Assembly (NCBI GenBank): GCA_947175225.1
Contig: CAMWLX010000078.1
Coordinates: 1 to 11,118 of the forward strand
Direction: 5' to 3'
Source of the DNA: an uncultured Porphyromonadaceae bacterium
GTDB taxonomy: Bacteria > Bacteroidota > Bacteroidia > Bacteroidales > Muribaculaceae
DNA: 11,118 nt
Under the pieces are notes generated by a model. It was not told where the DNA came from, did not search any database, and saw only the letters and a program-made list of their open reading frames with translations. How positions within the stretch are numbered: the first letter of the stretch is position 1; every line of letters begins with the position of its first letter. Below, in pieces: positions 1 to 6,233 of this stretch. A program made the position numbers and the translations under genes.

Positions 1-50
1 TAACCTTCTGATCCGTAGTCAGATGCTCTATTCAGTTGAGCTAGCGAACC
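1..50 (-). tRNA. tRNA-Arg (anticodon ACG), 5' part only, cut by the window edge
   Basis: Read on the minus strand, the stretch begins with a 7-base acceptor arm (GGTTCGC), then TA at positions 8-9. The D arm is GCTC/GAGC around loop AACTGAATA. The 5-bp anticodon stem TCTGA/TCAGA encloses loop CTACGGA, which gives anticodon ACG and hence arginine (CGN codons, with A34 normally edited to inosine). The sequence runs off the left edge in the variable loop, so the T arm and the 3' acceptor strand are not visible. The D loop has GA where the usual GG pair sits. A near-consensus promoter lies 34 bases upstream, so this tRNA is probably transcribed independently of the folB operon. Confidence 0.9.
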
Positions 51-83
51 TCCTTGTTTATGACCCCTCTCAGAATCACGATG

Positions 84-115
84 CAAAATTACTACTTTTT
101 TTTGAATTGTGCAAA
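84..115 (-). promoter_or_regulatory. Bacteroidetes-type promoter for tRNA-Arg
   Basis: On the minus strand TTTG (115-112) is followed by a 20-base spacer and TAATTTTG (91-84). This matches the -33 TTTG / -7 TAnnTTTG pattern recognised by the Bacteroidetes primary sigma factor. Transcription should start around 80-76, giving a leader of about 25-30 bases before the mature tRNA end at 50. It lies between folB and the tRNA, so the tRNA need not depend on read-through from the lysC operon. Confidence 0.75.
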
Positions 116-152
116 TTTTAAGAGAAGTTTTTTCAAAATAAATACATTTTTC

Positions 153-512
153 TCAAAATTCATACTTCACACCGGCTTCTCCTATCATGTTTGGTATGGG
201 AGGAACGGTCTTGACGATCTCTATGCTTCCGCTTTTTACCTCCGGCCATCGGCAAGAAACCTCTTTTGCGAATTTCACCGCTAATGTTTCGAGCAGGGAA
301 ACCCTGCTTGACATCACATGCTGTAAAATTTCAAATATCTCCGCATAAGAAACGGTTGAATCTATATCGTCCTGATCCGCATCAAATTTAGATGCGTCAA
401 TGCGCAAACGCACATTGACGCGATATTGATTGCCAACGATGCCTTCTTCCGGCATGACCCCATGAAAGGCATACATCAAGACATCTCTAAGCTGGATCTC
501 AAATTCAGGCAT
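153..512 (-). CDS. folB: Dihydroneopterin aldolase (folate biosynthesis)
   Basis: A 119-residue protein of normal length for FolB, the cytoplasmic enzyme that converts 7,8-dihydroneopterin to 6-hydroxymethyl-7,8-dihydropterin plus glycolaldehyde in the folate pathway. The N-terminal YAFHGVMPEE segment (14-23) holds the conserved FHG motif and Glu23, corresponding to Glu22 of the S. aureus enzyme. Tyr56 in SYAE, Glu75 in LLETLA and Lys101 in EIVKTVPPIP line up with the known Tyr54, Glu74 and Lys100, so the active site looks complete. The family forms octamers. It is the last gene of the lysC-engB-rpiB-folB unit, and its ATG lies inside the end of rpiB with 8 bases shared, which suggests translational coupling. 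No other folate gene is nearby. I see no clear terminator hairpin after it. Confidence 0.92.
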   Translation of the reverse strand: MPEFEIQLRDVLMYAFHGVMPEEGIVGNQYRVNVRLRIDASKFDADQDDIDSTVSYAEIFEILQHVMSSRVSLLETLAVKFAKEVSCRWPEVKSGSIEIVKTVPPIPNMIGEAGVKYEF

Positions 513-939
513 TGCAGGGTATTTTAGCTATGCGTTTTGCGTGGCGTCCTCCTTCAAATTGAGCTTCAAGATAGGCATCTACAATTCTATAAGCATCTTG
601 AGCAGAAATGAAGCGTGCCGGAAGCACGAGGAAGTTGGCATCGTTGTGCTGACGTGCAAGAGCGGCAAGTTCCGGAAGCCAGCAAAGAGCAGCTCGAATG
701 TTTTGATGCTTGTTGAGTGTCATCTGTATGCCATTTCCGCTGCCACACATTGCAATGCCAAAATCACATTCCCCTGTCTCTACGGCACGAGCAGCGGGAT
801 GTGCATAGTCGGCATAATCACAAGATTCCGGGCTATAGGTTCCGAAATCAACTGTTTCGTAACCCTTTTCTTCTACATATGGCTTGATGATCGACTTTAG
901 GTCGAAAGCTGCATGATCTGATGCAAATGCTATTTTCAT
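505..939 (-). CDS. rpiB: Ribose-5-phosphate isomerase B (RpiB/LacA/LacB family)
   Basis: A 144-residue protein, close to the usual ~145-150. It matches the RpiB family that interconverts ribose 5-phosphate and ribulose 5-phosphate in the non-oxidative pentose phosphate pathway. Visible motifs are FASDHAAFDLK at the N terminus (Asp8-His9 in the substrate site), DYADYAHPAA (41-50), and CGSGNG (65-70) with the catalytic Cys65 and phosphate-binding glycines. His98 in RQHNDAN is the likely ring-opening base, and GGRHAKR (130-136) is the phosphate-binding tail. Cys at 65 marks the E. coli-like subgroup rather than the Glu-using mycobacterial one. The allose-6-phosphate or galactose-6-phosphate isomerase relatives are less likely, because no sugar operon surrounds it. 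It overlaps folB by 8 bases and follows engB after 34. Confidence 0.93.
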   Translation of the reverse strand: MKIAFASDHAAFDLKSIIKPYVEEKGYETVDFGTYSPESCDYADYAHPAARAVETGECDFGIAMCGSGNGIQMTLNKHQNIRAALCWLPELAALARQHNDANFLVLPARFISAQDAYRIVDAYLEAQFEGGRHAKRIAKIPCNA

Positions 940-973
940 GATATTTGAATTGTATTTGATGATTAATCAATTT

Positions 974-1645
974 TCATTCTTCAGTTTGAGAAAGGGGCAT
1001 TTCCTCTTTATCTTCAGCCTCTTCTTGCTCCTCTTCAGAATTTTGAAGCCAAATGGCATTAGTTTGCTCGATAAAATCTAAGATTTCATCCCTACCCTTT
1101 TTCTTCTCTGATGAAGTCAGAAAAATTGGAGGCAGCTCTTCCCATCTTTCTTTAAGTTCTTTCTTAAAGAGCATAATATTATGGTCTGCCACTTTCTGGC
1201 TTACCTTATCTGCTTTTGTAAATACAATTGCAATAGGCACACCGTTCTCTCCACAAAAATCTAAGAATTCAATGTCAATTTTTTGAGGCTCATGCCTTAC
1301 GTCGATCAGTACAAACAGACATGCCAACTGCTGACGATTGAGTGCATAACCTTCAATCATTCGAGAAAACGCTTGACGTTGATCCTTTCCTCTTGCAGCA
1401 TATCCATATCCCGGAAGATCGACTATATACCAACTGCCATTATTGATTTTAAAATGATTTATCAATAATGTCTTGCCCGGTTTCTGAGAGGTTTTGGCCA
1501 AAGAACTATTGTTGGTAAGCATATTGATAAGAGAAGACTTTCCTACATTAGAGCGACCGATAAAAGCATATTCCGGTACATTAGTATCCGGACACTGGGC
1601 AACCTTTGCACTGCTTATCTCATATTTAGCGTTTTTGATTTCCAT
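974..1645 (-). CDS. engB: Ribosome-biogenesis GTP-binding protein YihA/YsxC (EngB)
   Basis: A 223-residue GTPase of the TrmE-Era-EngA-EngB superfamily, which assists late assembly of the 50S ribosomal subunit. All GTPase motifs are present: G1 GRSNVGKS (30-37), G2 around Thr59 in KPGKT, G3 DLPG (76-79) within DLPGYGYA, G4 TKAD (143-146) and G5 TSSE (177-180). The core ends near residue 200. It continues into a very acidic tail of about 20 residues (203-223, mostly Glu/Asp), which makes it somewhat longer than the ~195-210 usual for the family. The ATG at 1645 is the natural start, since the family signature EIKNAKYEISS follows at once. It lies 25 bases downstream of lysC and 34 upstream of rpiB, so it is probably cotranscribed with both. 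Confidence 0.94.
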   Translation of the reverse strand: MEIKNAKYEISSAKVAQCPDTNVPEYAFIGRSNVGKSSLINMLTNNSSLAKTSQKPGKTLLINHFKINNGSWYIVDLPGYGYAARGKDQRQAFSRMIEGYALNRQQLACLFVLIDVRHEPQKIDIEFLDFCGENGVPIAIVFTKADKVSQKVADHNIMLFKKELKERWEELPPIFLTSSEKKKGRDEILDFIEQTNAIWLQNSEEEQEEAEDKEEMPLSQTEE

Positions 1646-1670
1646 AGAATTAATTTTTCAAGATTATATA

Positions 1671-3032
1671 TTAGAAAAACAATCCATGGATGGCTTTGAT
1701 TGCATCGACAGTATCTTTTTCCTCAACAACAAATGAAGCCGTGGTATCTGAGTTGCCTTCTGAAAACGCCAAAGTCTTGACTCCAAATCGGGAAAGTGTA
1801 TTGAGAATTCTTCCATTAAGACCTTTAAGACACTTCAGCCCCTCTCCTACTACAGCGATTGTCGAGAGATTATTGCAAAATGTGATCTCGTCTAATGTGC
1901 CATCGATTAGCTCAGGAGCGAATTCCTCGTTAAGAACCCTTGATGCATTCTGCCGGTCACTGGATGATATCGCAAAAGAGAATTCATGGTTCTCTCCGGG
2001 CTGTGCCAAGAGGAAGACACTGATGCCGTGTCGTGCAAGAGCATTGTAGGCGCGTGTATTAATCCGAGCTACATTTTCTGTCAAGCTTCCTATCATTCTG
2101 ACAAGGCAGGTATTCTTAATAGCCGTCACCCCTTTTACAGGATAATCCTTTGAGTCAGAAGAGTCCGATATGAGAGTCCCGGGTGCAGTCGGGTTGAATG
2201 TATTTAGAATTCGAATAGGAATATTCTTATGGAAGACCGGATAAATCGTCGGAGGGTATATTACCTTTGCTCCAAACGTACAGAGTTCCATGCTCTCAAT
2301 GAAAGACATAGAAGGAAGCACCTTGGCATCTTTAATGATACGTGGATCAGCAGTCATAAAGCCATCGACATCTGTCCAAATGTCAAGCATATCAGCATTC
2401 AGAGCAGCCGCTATCAGCGCAGCTGTATAGTCACTTCCTCCCCTGCCAAGATTAGTTATCTCTCCGGTATCTCGATCCTGCGATATGAAACCTCCCGTAA
2501 TATGGGGACCCTCTTGATTGCCGGAAAACTCTTTTACTATCAAGTCATGAGTTAGAACTGCATCCGCTATATTCTTGTCAAACCATTTTTCGGTTTTGAT
2601 GAAATCCAAGGAATTATGCAGTCGCCCATTTCTAATGATTCCCGCTACTATAGGAGCAGACATTCTCTCTCCGAGACTTACTATGATATTAAGCGTCTTT
2701 TCTGGCAGATGACCTATCAATGAAACTCCTTCATATGTACGTCGCAATTCTTCAAGGAGAGAATCTACTATTGCAAGCACAGTTTGCTTTTGTTCTTCTC
2801 CGACCAGCTGATCGATTATATCGTAGTGTCTTTTAGCAATAGCCTCAGCCTCAGATCTCCAATCTTCATTTTTTGCTGCCATATGGGCAGTAGCAATAAG
2901 TTTATCTGTCAGTCCTCCAAGGGCTGACACCACAACAACCGTATCTGAGGGAAGGGCCTCAACAATTCTTTTTACATTTTTGAGACTACCAACAGTACCT
3001 ACTGACGTGCCTCCAAACTTAAGAACATTCAT
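1671..3032 (-). CDS. lysC: Aspartate kinase, monofunctional (aspartokinase III-like)
   Basis: A 453-residue aspartokinase that makes L-4-aspartyl phosphate from aspartate and ATP, the first step towards lysine, threonine, methionine and diaminopimelate. The kinase domain opens with KFGGTSVG (5-12). It also carries SLGERMSA (119-126), GRGGSDYTA (197-205) and TDVDG (220-224), the usual substrate- and nucleotide-binding signatures. Two C-terminal ACT regions follow (about 310-375 and 390-453), the second holding the GRILNTLSRFGVKTL stretch; these bind the feedback-inhibiting amino acid. No homoserine dehydrogenase domain is fused, so this is the stand-alone form. I cannot decide from sequence alone whether lysine is the inhibitor. 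KFGGTS begins at residue 5, so the ATG at 3032 must be the start, although the promoter -7 box ends only 4 bases before it. First gene of the lysC-engB-rpiB-folB unit. Confidence 0.93.
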   Translation of the reverse strand: MNVLKFGGTSVGTVGSLKNVKRIVEALPSDTVVVVSALGGLTDKLIATAHMAAKNEDWRSEAEAIAKRHYDIIDQLVGEEQKQTVLAIVDSLLEELRRTYEGVSLIGHLPEKTLNIIVSLGERMSAPIVAGIIRNGRLHNSLDFIKTEKWFDKNIADAVLTHDLIVKEFSGNQEGPHITGGFISQDRDTGEITNLGRGGSDYTAALIAAALNADMLDIWTDVDGFMTADPRIIKDAKVLPSMSFIESMELCTFGAKVIYPPTIYPVFHKNIPIRILNTFNPTAPGTLISDSSDSKDYPVKGVTAIKNTCLVRMIGSLTENVARINTRAYNALARHGISVFLLAQPGENHEFSFAISSSDRQNASRVLNEEFAPELIDGTLDEITFCNNLSTIAVVGEGLKCLKGLNGRILNTLSRFGVKTLAFSEGNSDTTASFVVEEKDTVDAIKAIHGLFF

Positions 3033-3036
3033 GGTG

Positions 3037-3067
3037 CAAAATTAATAAAAAAAAATGACGTATCAAA
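3037..3067 (-). promoter_or_regulatory. Bacteroidetes-type promoter abutting lysC
   Basis: On the minus strand TTTG (3067-3064), a 19-base spacer and TAATTTTG (3044-3037) match the -33/-7 pattern exactly. The -7 box is followed by CACC and then the lysC ATG (3032-3030). If transcription starts about 5 bases past the box, the message begins at or within a base or two of the start codon. A second possible -7 box, TAGGTTTG (3071-3064), overlaps the -33 element, but I see no matching -33 for it. Confidence 0.75.
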
Positions 3068-3112
3068 CCTAAATCATCTATAAGCGTTAAATTAGTATAA
3101 ATAATCTTGATT

Positions 3113-3121
3113 TAATTTTTG
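3113..3121 (+). promoter_or_regulatory. Possible -7 promoter box of the DUF2156 gene
   Basis: TAATTTTTG resembles the TAnnTTTG box with one extra T and ends 5 bases before the ATG at 3127. No TTTG or TTG stands at the expected ~19-20 bases upstream, so the call is weak. If real, this message would also have almost no leader. The 94-base gap it shares with the lysC promoter is the only regulatory space between the two divergent genes. Confidence 0.3.
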
Positions 3122-3126
3122 ATACT

Positions 3127-4134
3127 ATGAATACAGCCGTAAAGACCTATGCAGACTACAATGGATTTATTGAGGCACTCCGCCGAGCTGACGCTCTTAG
3201 AATCCGTACAAAATCTAAAGCTCCACAAAACAGTGAAGTGCTTCAGTTCAAACCTATCACGCACTCAGATATGGAATTAATCTTTCCTTATCTATGCATG
3301 GAAAAGGGGCGGACTACAGACTTTTCTTATGCCGGAATCCTAATGTGGGTTGACTATTTCAAGTATGAATATGCGATTTCCGACGATACGCTTTTCATAA
3401 AAGGAGTTGTGGAAAATGACACCGACACCCCGGCGTTTTCTCTTCCGGTCGGGAAACTGCCTTTAAAAGATAGTCTGGAGAAAATCCGCAATTATTGCAA
3501 CCTCAATGGCATATCCCCTGTGCTGTCAGCTGTCCCTGAATACGCAATTGATTCACTCGAAGAAGCTGGAATTGAATCTATCAATCCTCTGGAAGATTGG
3601 GGCGACTATCTATATGATGCCAATATGCTTTCTACTCTTTCTGGAAAGAAGATGGGAAAGAAGCGTAATCATGTGAATAAATTCGACTCTCTTTATCCTG
3701 ATCACAAGATAGTTCCTCTCGATGCTTCCAATGTGGATGGAGCACTCGATTTCATGACTATCATCGATGAAGAAGGAGACGAATCTACGATGGCTATAGA
3801 AGAGAGGCGCATGACAAGAAAGCTGCTCGACTTGATCAAGGAAGGAGATATCCGCCTTGAAGGAGCCGTGCTTATGGTCGGAGATGAAATTGCAGCTTTC
3901 ACTATTGGCGATGTCAAAAACGACACTCTGTTCGTACACGTTGAAAAGGCATCCCGTGCTTTTGAAGGAAGCTATGAGAAAATCAACAAAGAATATGCAG
4001 CCTTAATGAGAGAAAGACATCCTGAAATTCTCTACATCAACCGTGAAGATGATTCAGGAGATGAAGGGCTCAGGAAGGCTAAGCAGTCATATCACCCGAT
4101 AGAAATTCTAAAGAAATATAATATCGCGCTCTGA
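3127..4134 (+). CDS. DUF2156 / phosphatidylglycerol lysyltransferase-like protein (GNAT fold)
   Basis: A 335-residue soluble protein recognised by the DUF2156 pattern, the domain that forms the catalytic C-terminal part of MprF-type aminoacyl-phosphatidylglycerol synthases. The domain starts near FKPITHSD (41-48). Typical pieces include KKMGKKRNHVNKF (174-186), the acceptor-side segment around EERRMTRKLLDLI (225-237) and the signature YINREDDSGDEGLRKAKQSY (303-322). No membrane helices are present, so it is not a full MprF flippase-synthase. Stand-alone DUF2156 proteins are common in Bacteroidales and their substrate is unknown. About 38 mainly polar, basic residues precede the domain, with no in-frame ATG between them and the domain, so ATG 3127 is kept; a GTG at codon 38 (3238) is the alternative start. 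It is divergent from lysC and followed by an independently promoted glycosyltransferase. Confidence 0.75.
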   Translation: MNTAVKTYADYNGFIEALRRADALRIRTKSKAPQNSEVLQFKPITHSDMELIFPYLCMEKGRTTDFSYAGILMWVDYFKYEYAISDDTLFIKGVVENDTDTPAFSLPVGKLPLKDSLEKIRNYCNLNGISPVLSAVPEYAIDSLEEAGIESINPLEDWGDYLYDANMLSTLSGKKMGKKRNHVNKFDSLYPDHKIVPLDASNVDGALDFMTIIDEEGDESTMAIEERRMTRKLLDLIKEGDIRLEGAVLMVGDEIAAFTIGDVKNDTLFVHVEKASRAFEGSYEKINKEYAALMRERHPEILYINREDDSGDEGLRKAKQSYHPIEILKKYNIAL

Positions 4135-4136
4135 AT

Positions 4137-4167
4137 TTTGTAGAATGGATAATTTTTGGTAATTTTG
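4137..4167 (+). promoter_or_regulatory. Bacteroidetes-type promoter for the glycosyltransferase gene
   Basis: TTTG (4137-4140), a 19-base spacer and TAATTTTG (4160-4167) match the -33/-7 pattern exactly, beginning 3 bases after the upstream stop codon. Transcription from about 4172 would leave a leader of roughly 50 bases before the ATG at 4224. The glycosyltransferase is therefore likely to be transcribed on its own rather than only by read-through. Confidence 0.75.
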
Positions 4168-4223
4168 CATTGAAAACGAGGGATTACTCCCATTAAATCT
4201 ATTTATCCGAAACAAACACAACG

Positions 4224-4949
4224 ATGAGCGACGTACTTGTCATCATACCGACATACAACGAAATTGAGAACATCAGCACGATGCTTCGAACAGTGATGAA
4301 GCTGCCGGATGGATTCGATGTCCTTGTAATTGACGATGGGTCACCCGACGGCACAGCAGACGCAGTCAGGACAGCCATGACGGAATATCCCGGAAGAATC
4401 AATCTTGAATGTCGATCCGGGAAACTTGGGCTTGGCACAGCATACATTCATGGTTTCAAATGGGCTCTTGCCGGAGATTATCAGTACATAATCGAAATGG
4501 ATGCCGACTTCTCACACAATCCTGATGATCTGACGCGATTGTATCATGAGTGTAAGGATAGAGAAGCCGACGTATGCGTAGGGTCGCGCTATATCACCGG
4601 TGTGAATGTTGTCAATTGGCCCATGGGAAGAGTGCTGATGTCATATTTTGCATCTGCCTATGTTCGATTTATCACCAGGATGCCACTCCGGGATTCTACT
4701 GCGGGATATGTTTGCTATCGAAGGAGAGTTTTGGAAGCAATAGATTTGGATAAAATCGAATTCAAAGGTTATGCATTCCAGATAGAAATGAAATTCAAGT
4801 CATGGAGAAAGAAATTCAAGGTTGTTGAAATTCCAATTATATTCGTCAACCGACAGCTTGGCACATCAAAAATGAACTCAAGCATATTTGGAGAAGCTGT
4901 CTTTGGAGTGATCGCTCTTAGAATTAAAGCGCTCTTTGGAAAATTATAA
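4224..4949 (+). CDS. Family 2 glycosyltransferase, polyprenyl-phosphate-mannose synthase type (DPM1-like)
   Basis: A 241-residue GT-A glycosyltransferase that most resembles polyprenyl/dolichyl-phosphate mannose synthases, which move mannose from GDP-mannose to a membrane lipid phosphate on the cytoplasmic face. Motifs in order are IIPTYNE (7-13), VIDDGSPDGT (35-44), GLGTAYIHGFKWAL (69-82), the metal-binding MDADFSHNP (92-100), GSRYITG (120-126), DSTAGYVCYRR (157-167) and the tail VEIPIIFVNRQLGTSKM (201-217). No C-terminal membrane helices or GtrA-like domain are attached, so it is the short, peripheral form. In Bacteroidetes such donors could feed protein O-glycosylation or envelope glycans, but nothing in this window names the acceptor, and the sugar may be glucose or another hexose. 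It has its own promoter and converges on the next operon at a hairpin. Confidence 0.85.
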   Translation: MSDVLVIIPTYNEIENISTMLRTVMKLPDGFDVLVIDDGSPDGTADAVRTAMTEYPGRINLECRSGKLGLGTAYIHGFKWALAGDYQYIIEMDADFSHNPDDLTRLYHECKDREADVCVGSRYITGVNVVNWPMGRVLMSYFASAYVRFITRMPLRDSTAGYVCYRRRVLEAIDLDKIEFKGYAFQIEMKFKSWRKKFKVVEIPIIFVNRQLGTSKMNSSIFGEAVFGVIALRIKALFGKL

Positions 4950-4960
4950 ATATAATTGCC

Positions 4961-5000
4961 ATCAATCCCCTATCTTTCTTAAAAAAGTCAGGGGATTGAT
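4961..5000. terminator. Bidirectional hairpin terminator between convergent genes
   Basis: An 11-bp perfect inverted repeat, ATCAATCCCCT (4961-4971) with AGGGGATTGAT (4990-5000), encloses an 18-base loop that is itself T- and A-rich. It sits 12 bases after the glycosyltransferase stop and 40 bases after the end of the oppositely oriented DUF3843-like gene. T-rich but not pure T tracts follow on both sides, which fits a terminator used from either direction. It is less canonical than a hairpin with a long U run. Confidence 0.65.
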
Positions 5001-5039
5001 TATTTATTCTCATAAGATTGTTCTGCCCTTCGCAGTAGT

Positions 5040-6233
5040 TCAGTCTCCTCTATAATACAGCTGAAGATAGCAACGAGCAATAAAATCGTGGAATCGAGCT
5101 ACGAGATCGTAGTCGTCAGAGCCGGGAAACTTAGCATCTGGAAGCCAACCATTCTCGCAAATATAAGCGAGAAGATCGTGAGGACACACTCCTCTTTCGG
5201 TCAAGAGATCGATGGCATGAGTTGAAGCATATTCTGCATTATACATAGCGTTTGAAGGAGCCTTGATGCATCTGCAAATATTAGTGGCTACAAGAAGTCC
5301 CTTCTGGGGATTGGCCATAAGTACAAAATCACGACAATCCTTCAGTTGGACAAGATGCTCTTCTCCGGGTTTCCAACCAAGATGATCAATCAGGAACTCA
5401 TTGAATGCCTTATATCCTTCTATAAATTTTACAGGCGACCCTCCTGTGGCAGCCGTCAGACGTTGGAATGCCGGGTGAGTCAATTTCTCCTCCTTGCGTT
5501 CTCTTCTTCTTGAAAGCTTATAATTGATTGTGAGGTGAACCCACTCTCCTACATAAAGAGCAAGAGGGCCAGTTGGCTCTTTCTTGACAGCATCTTGAAT
5601 TGAATTGGCGATTTCTTCATTCCCTTTTTCGGAAGCCACCATCTCCGAAACTATCTGATTTGCAGTCAGAGCAAATGCCGGGCGAAGAAGCCAACTATGG
5701 AGATAGAGCCAGCTTCCAAGTTTAAGAATCATCTCTTGATCCTCTTCTGAATACACGTCAAGTTCATGAGCAAGGTGATATCCTACCGGTATTGGGGATT
5801 CATCGTATACTGACTCGAGTTCTCCATACCAAGCATCTGCCAATGCTACAATCTCAGGAGCGAATGGATATACTTTTCTGTCGTCGGAATACATCGCTAT
5901 TGCATACCAGACAAGGAACCCTATATCTTCTCTATTCAGTTCATAATCAATATAATTTTCAGATACTGAAAAGAAGGGAACGGGAGTGCCATAGAGCCGA
6001 CGACATTCATCCGTGAAGCCATGCCATAGGCCGGCATCGGCTATCATGTCTTGAAAGTATCCGGCGACGCAGAGAGCAGCCCGCTCTATTATGGCATCAT
6101 GCACCCCGGTCACCCTGCTGTTAGTTTCAGCTATTTCTATCAGCCGGTTGGTCAGATTGAAATAATATCTGTCGGTAGCGGTTTCTTCAGGGCAACATGG
6201 TTGACTTAGAAGAAATGATTCAAATTTCAACAT
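5040..6233 (-). CDS. Uncharacterised conserved protein, probably DUF3843 family
   Basis: A 397-residue cytoplasmic-looking protein without signal peptide or membrane helices. Its N-terminal half, with TDRYYFNLTNRL (20-31), then GLWHGFTDECRRLYG, PVPFFSVSENYID and NREDIGFLVWYAIAMY, resembles what I recall of DUF3843, a Bacteroidales family of unknown function; a profile search is needed to confirm it. The middle has a basic stretch (SRRRERKEEK), and the second half resembles an alpha-helical domain rich in aromatic residues. I recognise no catalytic motif and assign no activity. The ATG at 6233 lies inside the last codons of hisS in the arrangement ATGTTGA, which points to translational coupling to histidyl-tRNA synthetase. 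It is the last gene of the leftward receptor-araC-hisS cluster and ends before the bidirectional hairpin. Confidence 0.65.
   Translation of the reverse strand: MLKFESFLLSQPCCPEETATDRYYFNLTNRLIEIAETNSRVTGVHDAIIERAALCVAGYFQDMIADAGLWHGFTDECRRLYGTPVPFFSVSENYIDYELNREDIGFLVWYAIAMYSDDRKVYPFAPEIVALADAWYGELESVYDESPIPVGYHLAHELDVYSEEDQEMILKLGSWLYLHSWLLRPAFALTANQIVSEMVASEKGNEEIANSIQDAVKKEPTGPLALYVGEWVHLTINYKLSRRRERKEEKLTHPAFQRLTAATGGSPVKFIEGYKAFNEFLIDHLGWKPGEEHLVQLKDCRDFVLMANPQKGLLVATNICRCIKAPSNAMYNAEYASTHAIDLLTERGVCPHDLLAYICENGWLPDAKFPGSDDYDLVARFHDFIARCYLQLYYRGD

Noticed and set aside
49..55. AAGGAGG on the minus strand, a perfect Shine-Dalgarno-like sequence
   Set aside because: It runs into the first two bases of the tRNA acceptor arm and no start codon follows at suitable spacing. 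It is tRNA 5' flank, and genes here do not use such sites.
116..152. Possible terminator after folB (GAGAA...TTCTC on the minus strand)
   Set aside because: The paired arms are only 5 bases, A/T-rich and far apart. This is too weak to call a terminator.
54..284. 76-codon plus-strand open frame near the left edge
   Set aside because: It crosses the tRNA promoter and the 3' end of folB on the opposite strand, and the translation resembles nothing recognisable.
541..900. 119-codon plus-strand open frame opposite rpiB
   Set aside because: It lies wholly antisense to a clear rpiB gene, its product resembles no family I know, and it has no promoter. It is a shadow of the rpiB codon pattern.
1690..2049. 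119-codon plus-strand open frame opposite lysC
   Set aside because: It is antisense to the ACT-domain half of lysC, is low-complexity Ser/Leu-rich in translation, and has no supporting signals.
3610..3939. Minus-strand open frames opposite the DUF2156 gene
   Set aside because: Two mutually overlapping frames lie antisense to a gene with recognised motifs. Neither shows family features.
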